Below the pieces are notes generated by a model. That model searched no databases. It worked only from the letters and a program-made list of their open reading frames with translations, and was not told where the DNA came from. Of a stretch of 64,000 nucleotides of DNA, positions 8,893 through 15,800 are shown in pieces. Within the stretch, counting starts at the first letter, position 1, and every line of letters starts with the position of its first letter. The DNA lies in NCBI RefSeq assembly GCF_009769735.1, contig NZ_WSRO01000002.1, positions 6,993,001 to 7,057,000 on the forward strand. Reading direction: 5' to 3'. Both the position numbers and the translations under genes were made by a program. Source of the DNA: Streptomyces sp. BA2. Lineage in GTDB: Bacteria; Actinomycetota; Actinomycetes; Streptomycetales; Streptomycetaceae.

Positions 8893-10875
8893 TCACGGAC
8901 ACGGCGGCGACTGTAGTCGGCCGGAGGCCTGGGCGTACTCGATTTCCTGGCGGTCCGCGATGACGGTGAGGGCCGCACGCTGCGCCTCGCCGTCGTGGCC
9001 GGTCCTGCGGCAGTAGGCCAGCACGTACTCGTCGGCCTCCTCGGTGCCCAGCTCGGCGAGGGCCCGCACGGCGGCGTCACGGCTGGAGTACCGCCGGTCG
9101 TCGGCCAGCAGCGCCGCCAGGGGCCCGGCACTCTCCGGCGCGCGTCGCACACCCAGCGCCTCGGCCACCGCCACATGGGCGTCCTCCGGCAGGATCGCCC
9201 CGGTCAACTGGCAGAGCCCCGCGACCGCTTCGGCCCCGGGGCAGTGCGTGAGCGCGGCGATCAGTTCATCGGCGACGTCCCCCCGGAGCGGCCGCGCCAG
9301 GGATACGAGGACGGGTCCTGCCGGGGCGCCGACCCGGCCCAGGGCTTCGACGGCGGCCCGTGCGACATCGAGGTTCACGTCCAAAGCGGCGACCACCCCG
9401 AGCGCCTCGGCCGCCTCTGCCGCCCCGGCCGTCTCGGTCACGGGGAACTCGCCCAGAGCCCGCACCGCCTGTAGCCGCACCGGCTCCGACGGGTCCCGCA
9501 CAGCGGCCAGCACCACCGGCAGCGACTCCCGCGCCCCGATCAGCCCCAGTGCGCGCACGGCGCGGGCCCGGAGCGTGCCGGGCTGCTCCTCGTCCCCCGC
9601 CAGGGCCGCGAGGCGTTCGGCCGCCGGGCGGTGGCGCAGCGCGGCGAGCGCGTCGACGGCGGCGGTCCGCAGCCCCGGCGTACCGGTGTCGTCCAGGGCG
9701 GCAAGGAGCGCAGGAGCGGCCTCCGTGCAGCCCAGAAGCCCCAACGCCCGCGCCACACACCCCCGTTGGGCCGCATCGCCGCCTCCGGACAGCAGCGCGA
9801 ACAGCTCCTGTACGGGTGGCTCCGGCAGGCGGGTCATAGCCCGCGCGACCGCCTCCCCGATCCGTTCGTCGCCGAGCGCGGCGAGGAGCGCGCCGCCCGC
9901 CGCCGTGCCTCCCACGGCGCCGAGCGCGGAGGCCGCGGCCCTGCGCAGGGTCGGGTTCGCCTCGTCAAGGAGCTTGACCAGCGCCGGAACGTCCCGGTAG
10001 TCGTGTGCCTCGCCGAAGAGTTCGGGCCGGTCCTGGATGAGGGCGCAGACCGTGACGCCGGAACAGCTCGGAGCTCGGTAGGGCGCCCGGCGCCCCGGCG
10101 AGGCATCCCTGAGATGGCCCCGCAGTTCGTCCCGGCCTGTCTTGGTCCTGGAGAGGAGCTCCGCCGCGGGCCGTGCGGTCGCGGCATCCGGATCACGCAG
10201 CGCGCGCCGCAGCATGATCTCGGGGGTCCAGCCTGCCGGCGGGGGCCAGGACTCCTCCGGGAGTTCGGTGAGCGCCCGGACCGCCGCCCTGCGCAGTTCG
10301 GCAGAGGTTCCTTCCGAGGCCACGAGGAACAGCAGCGCCGCTCCCGTACGGGGATCGCGCATCGCACCGAGCGCCCGCACCGCGTGCACCTCGTCACCGG
10401 GCAGCAGCGTCCAGAGCGCGGCCAGCAACGCGGGCACGGCCTCCGGCGGGCGCAGCGCGGCCACCGCGTCGACCACCAGCTTCGAAGGGCGCGGCTCGGC
10501 CAGCCTGCCGATCAGTTCACTGACGACCTCGGGCCCGCCGATGGCGGCCAGGGCCCGGAACACCGCTTCTTCCTGGCCGTGGTTCTCCAGCCGCCCGTCG
10601 TGCAGCAGCCGCAGCAACAGCGGGACCGCGCGGCGCTCACGCAGCTTCCCCAGCGAGGCGAGGGCCCGCAGGTGGAGATAGCGCGGGTAGCTGTCAGGCC
10701 GCTCCAGACAGTCGAGGAGTGCGTCGGCTGCCGTCGGGCCACCGATGTCACCGAGCAGCGCGGCAGCCTGCCGTGCCATGGGGAACTCGCCGGACCGCAG
10801 GACCCGGCACAGGCCCTCGACATCCCCGGCCAGCCGCATCCGGCCCAGGTCGGCGCGTGCCGCTCCCTGCTCCAC
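8893..10875 (-). CDS. HEAT-repeat (PBS-lyase type) protein
   Basis: 660 residues from a GTG at 10875, placed directly after the TGA of the upstream gene (10876-10878), so translation is probably coupled. The whole chain is a solenoid of about 30-residue helical repeats with the pattern AVRALGxxG / VPALLAAL / DPxxxVRxAAxxALG, for example AVRALGALRDP-like and AASALGAVGGTAAGGALL. There is no signal peptide and no catalytic motif, so it is a cytosolic scaffold or protein-interaction partner. HEAT proteins of this kind often occur beside a small specific partner, here the DUF7019-like protein. Function unknown. Confidence 0.8.
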   Translation of the reverse strand: MEQGAARADLGRMRLAGDVEGLCRVLRSGEFPMARQAAALLGDIGGPTAADALLDCLERPDSYPRYLHLRALASLGKLRERRAVPLLLRLLHDGRLENHGQEEAVFRALAAIGGPEVVSELIGRLAEPRPSKLVVDAVAALRPPEAVPALLAALWTLLPGDEVHAVRALGAMRDPRTGAALLFLVASEGTSAELRRAAVRALTELPEESWPPPAGWTPEIMLRRALRDPDAATARPAAELLSRTKTGRDELRGHLRDASPGRRAPYRAPSCSGVTVCALIQDRPELFGEAHDYRDVPALVKLLDEANPTLRRAAASALGAVGGTAAGGALLAALGDERIGEAVARAMTRLPEPPVQELFALLSGGGDAAQRGCVARALGLLGCTEAAPALLAALDDTGTPGLRTAAVDALAALRHRPAAERLAALAGDEEQPGTLRARAVRALGLIGARESLPVVLAAVRDPSEPVRLQAVRALGEFPVTETAGAAEAAEALGVVAALDVNLDVARAAVEALGRVGAPAGPVLVSLARPLRGDVADELIAALTHCPGAEAVAGLCQLTGAILPEDAHVAVAEALGVRRAPESAGPLAALLADDRRYSSRDAAVRALAELGTEEADEYVLAYCRRTGHDGEAQRAALTVIADRQEIEYAQASGRLQSPPCP

Positions 10876-11523
10876 TCAGGCCCCCTGCTCCTGGTCCTCG
10901 TCCGCCATCGCCACGTACAGCGGCGTGCCGATGACGACCTCCAGTTCGCGCCCGTCCTCCCCGGTGACGGTGCCGTGCAGCAGGCGCCGCGCGAGGAACT
11001 CGCTGTAGACCGGCGGTACCGTCAACGACTTGGAGAAGTCCAGGACTTGGCGCAGCGGGGACTGCCTGTTCGCCTGGGGGCGGCCGTCCGGAGCGTCGTG
11101 CAGGAGCTGAAACAGCGACGGCAGGTTCGAGTAGGCCGCCTGGATCGTGTCGACAGCCGTCCGCTGCCCGATCAGATGGTGCGCCGACCCGATGAGCGCG
11201 ATGACGGTGTCACCCTCGCGTCCCGTCATGAACGTCGGCCGGTCGGCCGCCCCGTACCCCGCGATCCGCAGCCCCAGATCACCCCGGAACCAGGGCCTCG
11301 GCTCCGTCATCCAGCTGACGTCGAACTCCCGCTCCAGATACTTCTCGACGATGTCGAGCCGGTCGTACGTGCCGGCCTCCGCGCGCGGCGACGACTGCAC
11401 GGCGACGCTCAGCACCTTCAGGTCGACCTTCGCCTCGACGGCGAGCCGCTTGAGCAGCTTGGGCGGGATCTGCTCGTACAGCATGTCCAGCTTGGAGCCG
11501 GACACGTAGAGGTAGTAGCGCAC
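10876..11523 (-). CDS. DUF7019 / SAVMC3_10250-like protein
   Basis: 215 residues starting MRYYLYVSGSKLDML, an opening I associate (from memory) with the DUF7019 or SAVMC3_10250 family of streptomycetes. Seen features: KVDMLYEQIP-like start, a central RGDLGLRIAGY strand region, LIGSAHHLIGQ with a His pair, and C-terminal VYSEFLARRLL followed by the strand ELEVVIGTPLYVAMA. There is no signal peptide. Its stop abuts the start of the HEAT gene, suggesting a two-gene operon. Biochemical role unknown. Confidence 0.65.
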   Translation of the reverse strand: MRYYLYVSGSKLDMLYEQIPPKLLKRLAVEAKVDLKVLSVAVQSSPRAEAGTYDRLDIVEKYLEREFDVSWMTEPRPWFRGDLGLRIAGYGAADRPTFMTGREGDTVIALIGSAHHLIGQRTAVDTIQAAYSNLPSLFQLLHDAPDGRPQANRQSPLRQVLDFSKSLTVPPVYSEFLARRLLHGTVTGEDGRELEVVIGTPLYVAMADEDQEQGA

Positions 11524-11530
11524 GTGCCGG

Positions 11531-11779
11531 TCAGGCTGGGGCCTGGGGGAGGGCCAGGAAGGCGCTCCAGGCGTCCGGCGCCACGGTGAGCTGCGGGGCG
11601 TCTTCCGGGTTCTTGGAGTCGCGGATGTGTACGGCGGTGGGGTGGGCGGCGATTTCTAGGCATTCGCCGCCTTCGCTGCCGCTGTAGCTGGACTTGCGCC
11701 AGGCGTAGGCGACTTCGAGGCATTGGCCGCCTTGTTCGCTGCTGTAGCTGGACTTGAACCACTGCAATGCCGTGTTCAT
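11531..11779 (-). CDS. DUF397 protein with an internally duplicated motif
   Basis: 82 residues. DUF397 proteins are small partners of XRE-DUF5753 regulators in Streptomyces (WhiJ-type systems). The motif WFKSSYSSEQGGQCLEVA is followed directly by WRKSSYSGSEGGECLEIA, then the usual IRDSKNPxxxxLxxxPDAWSAFL end. Typical members of about 60-65 residues carry the motif once, so 20 residues were added by a tandem 60-bp duplication. The ATG overlaps the stop of the XRE gene (ATGA), showing translational coupling. It probably tunes the DNA-binding protein; no catalytic residues are seen. Confidence 0.88.
   Translation of the reverse strand: MNTALQWFKSSYSSEQGGQCLEVAYAWRKSSYSGSEGGECLEIAAHPTAVHIRDSKNPEDAPQLTVAPDAWSAFLALPQAPA
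11651..11760. repeat. 60-bp tandem duplication inside the DUF397 gene
   Basis: GCTGTAGCTGGACTTG occurs at 11681-11696 and 11741-11756, exactly 60 bases apart. The similarity extends left to GATTTCTAGG (11651) and GACTTCGAGG (11711). Confidence 0.8.
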
Positions 11780-12603
11780 TGCTCTCCTAGCAAACGGTCC
11801 AACAGGGCCCTCGTTTCCTCGGGGTTGAGGGCCTGTGACCGCAGCATCGCATACTTGCGCTCCAGAATGGACACCTCATCGGGGTCGGCGATGAGCTGGC
11901 TGCCTCGCTGGGCTTCGGTGTAGCCGAGTCGCTGGTGGTCCGGGGTCTCGATCAAGGTGAACGGCCCCGAAAGCCCCGCGTGAAAGCTGCGGCCGACCGG
12001 CATGACCTGAAGGGCAACACCCGGCAGAGCAGCCGACTCTCGCAGGCAGCGCAACTGCTCGATGTACACCTCATCGCCGCCGAGATGGTCCAGCAGGGTC
12101 ACCTCGGAGACGACGAAGCTGATCGTCGGCGGTTCCCGGCGGCTGAGGATCTCCCGACGCTCCATCCGGGCTGCCACACGCAATTCGATCTCATCCTCGG
12201 TGAGCGCAGGAACCTCGTTATGGAACACGCCCCGCGCGTAGTCCGGCGTCTGAAGCAGCCCAGGCAGGACCTGGTTGTCGTACCAGGACAGTGCGAGCGC
12301 CTCGCGCTCCAGGTCCATGTACTCCTCGGCCCACCGAGGAACCAGATCCACCTCCGGCATATTGTCGACGGCCGTCTCCAACGTCCGGTTGGTCCCCAGG
12401 AGTTCGTCCAGCTGGATCGCCAGGTCCATCTTGAGAGGCCGCCGCCCCTGCTCAATAGAAGCGATGGCCTCCTCGCCGACGACGAACCGCTCGGCCAGCG
12501 ACCTCTGCGTGTACCCCGCCGCCTCGCGGTGGACGGCGAGCAACGCTCCCACCATCCGCATGGCTGAGGCGTTCCTTCGTGACCGTCGCTTGGGACTGCT
12601 CAT
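11776..12603 (-). CDS. XRE-family helix-turn-helix regulator with DUF5753 domain
   Basis: 275 residues from ATG 12603 (GGGGAG about 9 bases upstream). A longer in-frame extension to 12951 would run through the promoter region and into the divergent gene, so it is rejected. Residues about 15-70 are the XRE helix-turn-helix (GYTQRSLAERFVVGEEAIASIEQGRR). From about 90 to the end is the DUF5753 sensor-like domain (LSWYDNQVLPGLLQTPDYAR, VAARMERREILSR). Such regulators pair with DUF397 proteins in developmental control in Streptomyces. The stop overlaps the DUF397 start. It is divergent from a RsbW-like kinase gene, with inverted repeats between. Confidence 0.92.
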   Translation of the reverse strand: MSSPKRRSRRNASAMRMVGALLAVHREAAGYTQRSLAERFVVGEEAIASIEQGRRPLKMDLAIQLDELLGTNRTLETAVDNMPEVDLVPRWAEEYMDLEREALALSWYDNQVLPGLLQTPDYARGVFHNEVPALTEDEIELRVAARMERREILSRREPPTISFVVSEVTLLDHLGGDEVYIEQLRCLRESAALPGVALQVMPVGRSFHAGLSGPFTLIETPDHQRLGYTEAQRGSQLIADPDEVSILERKYAMLRSQALNPEETRALLDRLLGEQ

Positions 12604-12633
12604 GCCGTCCAACTCCCCATCAGAAGCCCCGCA

Positions 12634-12674
12634 TTCACGCAGTGAACCCGTACAGCCCAGCCGTACGGGTTCAC
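12634..12674. promoter_or_regulatory. Nested inverted repeats in the XRE/HATPase divergent promoter
   Basis: GTGAACCCGTAC (12642-12653) and GTACGGGTTCAC (12663-12674) form a perfect 12-bp inverted repeat with a 9-base spacer. Overlapping it, TTCAC-GCA-GTGAA (12634-12646) is a second dyad, so GTGAA/TTCAC half-sites appear three times. It is a candidate operator for the adjacent XRE protein. Confidence 0.6.
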
Positions 12675-12684
12675 GTACTGCTTC

Positions 12685-13167
12685 ATGATGACCACGGAGC
12701 GTGACTCTCGTCACGTGAACGACGAAACTCCACGCGAACGCTTCTACCGGCGTGAACGCCAGTCCGTCCCCGCCGCCCGCGCCTTCGTGAGCGCCGCGCT
12801 GACTGACTGGGGGGTCGGTGAACGCGCGTACGACATCGCCCTCTGCGTCAGCGAGTTGACGACAAACGCCCTGCTGCACGGGGTCCCACCCGGGCGGGGG
12901 TTCCGGCTCCACCTCCGTTACGAGGGCGACGTACTGCGCGTGGAAGTGCACGACAGCGGCGGCGGGTGGCCCCGGCCGGGCGACGGCGGCGGTGACGGCG
13001 ACGCCGACGAGTCAGGGCGGGGTCTTCTGCTCGTGGCGACCCTGGCCGACAAGTGGGGGGTCGTGGAGCGCGATCCCGGAAAGACCGTCTGGTGCGAGTT
13101 CGTTCAGGCCGCCGCCGGTGCCCCGCTCACAGCTTCCTCTCGGCGTGGCTGCCCTGGTCCTCGCTGA
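12685..13167 (+). CDS. ATP-binding protein, RsbW-like serine kinase (HATPase_c)
   Basis: 160 residues from ATG 12685 (a second ATG follows; no clear ribosome site, so a short-leader mRNA is possible). One GHKL ATPase domain fills the protein: N-box LCVSELTTNALLHG with the Mg-binding Asn, G1 box VHDSGGGWP, and G2 box ESGRGLLLVATLADKWGV. Members are anti-sigma-factor-type kinases, abundant in Streptomyces next to XRE/DUF397 pairs. A Gly/Asp-rich loop (DGGGDGDADESG) sits before the G2 box. No cognate sigma factor or antagonist gene is in the window. Confidence 0.9.
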   Translation: MMTTERDSRHVNDETPRERFYRRERQSVPAARAFVSAALTDWGVGERAYDIALCVSELTTNALLHGVPPGRGFRLHLRYEGDVLRVEVHDSGGGWPRPGDGGGDGDADESGRGLLLVATLADKWGVVERDPGKTVWCEFVQAAAGAPLTASSRRGCPGPR

Positions 13168-13256
13168 TGGCATCGACGTTCTGCAGCAATTTCCGCCCCA
13201 ATCGACACATCATTCGATCTATGCGTAACGTACCTTCTCGATTGATCTGTACCAAT

Positions 13257-13286
13257 CGGGCCCCGGATGACCGGGGTCCGTTTTTT
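13257..13286 (+). terminator. Intrinsic terminator with U-tract
   Basis: CGGGCCCCGG / CCGGGGTCCG hairpin (one G-U pair, ATGA loop) followed by TTTTTT, between the HATPase gene and the M1 peptidase gene. Confidence 0.88.
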
Positions 13287-13320
13287 GTGGGGGAACACCA
13301 CCGTGACGGAAGACCACACC

Positions 13321-14958
13321 ATGAACCGCCCCGCCACGCTCCTGGCCGCGGCAGCTGTCTGCCTCGCCCTGTCGGCGTGCGACACGAAGCCCCCGGGCCC
13401 GGACGCCCCCGTACGCGAGACCCACCATCGCCTCCTGGAGCAGTTCCGCTCCTGGGCCCGTGATTCCGGTGAGTCCCGCACCGCACGCCACGCGCAGGCC
13501 CTGGACACGGTCGAAGTCACCGATTCTTCCTACGACGTAGAGGTGCGGACCGACCTTTCCGCGAGGTCCGCCGAGGCCGAGCAGTTCGCCGATCTCTTCC
13601 GCACCTGGTGGGACGGCGACGACGGCGACGGCACCGTGCGGGACTTCGTCCTGCGCGACGCACGCGGGAATCGCGTCGACGACCACCTGTTCCCGACCCT
13701 CGGCAACAGCGGCTACGACGTGGCGCACTACGGCCTGACCCTCGACTACACCCCGGACAGCAACCACCTGACCGGCACCGCGGTGATCACCGCACGGGCC
13801 ACCCGGGACCTCTCCCGCTTCAGCCTCGACCTCGCGGGCCTGCGCGTGCGCCATGCCGAAACCGACGGCTCCGAGGCACGCGTCAGCAGGGAGCGGAAGA
13901 ACAAGCTGACGCTCACGCCCGCCCGTCCCATCGGCAAGGGGAAGACCTTCAAGACCACCGTCCGGTACGCCGGTACGCCCCGGATGCTCACGGCGAGCGA
14001 CGGCGGCGACGAGGGCTGGATCGAGACGGACGACGGCGTGGCGGCGCTCGGCCAGCCAACGGGCTCCATGACCTGGTTCCCCGGCAACCACCACCCGTCA
14101 GACAAGGCGACGTACGACATCGACGTCACCGTGCCGTCCGACTACACCGCGGTCAGCAACGGAACCCTGCGCGAGACCCGGCAGCGCGGCAAGCGCACCA
14201 CCTTCCGCTGGCACAACCCCGAGCCCATGGCGAGCTACGCCGCGACCGTCGTCACCGGCGTCTTCGACGTCTCCACCAGCACGACGGACGACGGCCTGCC
14301 CGTCTACACGGCCGTCGACCCCGACGAGGCGGACGGCCCCGTCGACGTCCCCGACCTGGTGCCCGAGGTCGTCGACTGGGCCAGTGACCGCTTCGGCCCC
14401 TACCCCTTCTCCTCCACCGGCGCCGTCGTCGACCACCTCCCCGACCTCGGCTACGCCCTGGAGACGCAGACCAAGCCCTACTTCGAGGAAGCGCCGGACG
14501 CACGCCTTGTCGTCCACGAACTGGCCCACCAGTGGTTCGGCAACTCCGTCACGCCCCGCGCCTGGCAGGACATGTGGCTGAACGAGGGCTTCGCCACCTA
14601 CGCCGAGTGGCTGTGGGACGAGGAGCACGGCCGCCGCAGCGCCCAGGAGACCTTTGACTCCTTCTACGACGGCACGCATCCGGAGAGCGAGGGCATCTGG
14701 GACTTCCCGGCCGCCGACCCGCCGAACGCGACGCGGGTCTCCGACTCACCGGTGTACGGCAGGGGCGCCATGACGCTGCATCAGCTGCGCAAGGCGGTGG
14801 GCGACGACACCTTCTTCGCCGTCCTGCGCACCTGGACGCGCGAGCACCGGCACAAGAACGCCGACACCGAGCAGTTCATCGCGCTGTGCGAGAAGGAGTC
14901 GGGGCAGGACCTCTCGGACCTGTTCGATACGTGGCTCTTCTCGGCGGACAAGCCCTAG
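13321..14958 (+). CDS. M1-family zinc metallopeptidase, lipoprotein
   Basis: 545 residues from ATG 13321 (GGAAG about 9 bases upstream; GTG 13303 with GGGGGA upstream is an alternative). A lipoprotein signal ends in LSAC with Cys20. Residues about 30-135 are a charged segment not typical of M1 enzymes; the M1 N-terminal beta domain starts near GNSGYDVAHYGLTLDY. The catalytic thermolysin-like domain carries HELAHQWFGN (zinc ligands His399, His403; base Glu400) and NEGFATY (third ligand Glu422), the exact HExxH-x18-E spacing. The usual GAMEN motif is replaced by a DLGYALETQT-type sequence. It probably acts as an aminopeptidase outside the membrane. Its stop overlaps the convergent lipoprotein gene by 4 bp. 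Confidence 0.9.
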   Translation: MNRPATLLAAAAVCLALSACDTKPPGPDAPVRETHHRLLEQFRSWARDSGESRTARHAQALDTVEVTDSSYDVEVRTDLSARSAEAEQFADLFRTWWDGDDGDGTVRDFVLRDARGNRVDDHLFPTLGNSGYDVAHYGLTLDYTPDSNHLTGTAVITARATRDLSRFSLDLAGLRVRHAETDGSEARVSRERKNKLTLTPARPIGKGKTFKTTVRYAGTPRMLTASDGGDEGWIETDDGVAALGQPTGSMTWFPGNHHPSDKATYDIDVTVPSDYTAVSNGTLRETRQRGKRTTFRWHNPEPMASYAATVVTGVFDVSTSTTDDGLPVYTAVDPDEADGPVDVPDLVPEVVDWASDRFGPYPFSSTGAVVDHLPDLGYALETQTKPYFEEAPDARLVVHELAHQWFGNSVTPRAWQDMWLNEGFATYAEWLWDEEHGRRSAQETFDSFYDGTHPESEGIWDFPAADPPNATRVSDSPVYGRGAMTLHQLRKAVGDDTFFAVLRTWTREHRHKNADTEQFIALCEKESGQDLSDLFDTWLFSADKP

Positions 14959-15755
14959 GGGCGGTCGAGGTCCCGGCACGTGTGCTCGTCGGGGAGCAGG
15001 GGCCTGAACGCGACCGCGTAGAGCGTTCCTCCGCTGCTCCAGCGGGTGTTCTGCCGTGCCCCCAGGGCGAGTTGACGGGCGCGTACGAGATCCTCGCCCG
15101 TCACCACCTCGCAGCGGCCTGCAATCGGCCGCAGTGGCCACGGTCGCGCCGTGCTGTCGTCGGCGCCGACCCCGCCGGTGGCGAGAATCGCAAGGGCGGT
15201 CGGGCGGTAGGCGGTGGAACCCGGCGGGGGAGTGTCCGAAGGCGCGGGCGGGACCCGAGTGCGTACGAAGTCCAGGACGCGGCCCCGATCGCCGTCGCCC
15301 CCGGCTTCGGGCGCGGTGACGCGCGTGCCGCGCAGGCCGCCCGGCGTGCGGTAGGTGACCGTCAGGAGGGAGGCGTCCGTGGACGTGGAGTCCTCGTGGC
15401 GGCGGGCGCGGGCGAGCCCTGCCGCGTGGGCCGCGTCGGTGAGTTCGCGGTAACGGGTGGGCGTCATGCGGTACTTGACGGCTGTGCGCAGCGCGCCCGA
15501 GGTCCGGGCCGGGGCGATCACGTGGCCGCCGCCGTAGAGGGAGAAGCGGGGCAGGTCGCCGCGCTCCCAGGGGCGTGGGGCGCTGTGGAGCTCCTGGACG
15601 CGCAGGACGAGGGTCTTGGGGTCCTGGGGTGGGGCGGGTGCCGGTGGGGTGGCCGTCCCCGTGCCGCAGGCGGTCACCGTCACCAGCAGGAGCGGGAGCA
15701 GGAGGACGCGCATGCGGGTGGGACGAGGTGGTGTCCCCGCCGGTTCCACCCGCAC
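14955..15755 (-). CDS. Putative lipoprotein of unknown function
   Basis: 266 residues from GTG 15755, chosen because AAGGGAG lies 6 bases upstream; ATG 15713 would give a shorter n-region. The signal peptide core VLLLPLLLVTVTAC gives a lipobox with Cys30, so the protein is probably anchored on the outer face of the membrane. A Pro-rich linker follows, then a soluble domain with strands such as LPRFSLYGGGHVIAP, RELTDAAHAAGLARA and LLTVTYRTPGG, and a cysteine pair near the end. I recognise no family. The gene ends inside the stop codon region of the M1 peptidase gene (CTAG shared by both strands). Confidence 0.75.
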   Translation of the reverse strand: MRVEPAGTPPRPTRMRVLLLPLLLVTVTACGTGTATPPAPAPPQDPKTLVLRVQELHSAPRPWERGDLPRFSLYGGGHVIAPARTSGALRTAVKYRMTPTRYRELTDAAHAAGLARARRHEDSTSTDASLLTVTYRTPGGLRGTRVTAPEAGGDGDRGRVLDFVRTRVPPAPSDTPPPGSTAYRPTALAILATGGVGADDSTARPWPLRPIAGRCEVVTGEDLVRARQLALGARQNTRWSSGGTLYAVAFRPLLPDEHTCRDLDRP

Positions 15756-15800
15756 GAGCGGCTCCCTTCAGGCCGTGGCGTCAGACGTCGTGCCGTGGCG

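Noticed and set aside
11776..12951. Extended XRE reading frame starting at 12951
   Set aside because: The extension overlaps the divergent promoter and half of the HATPase gene; ATG 12603 begins the conserved helix-turn-helix protein.
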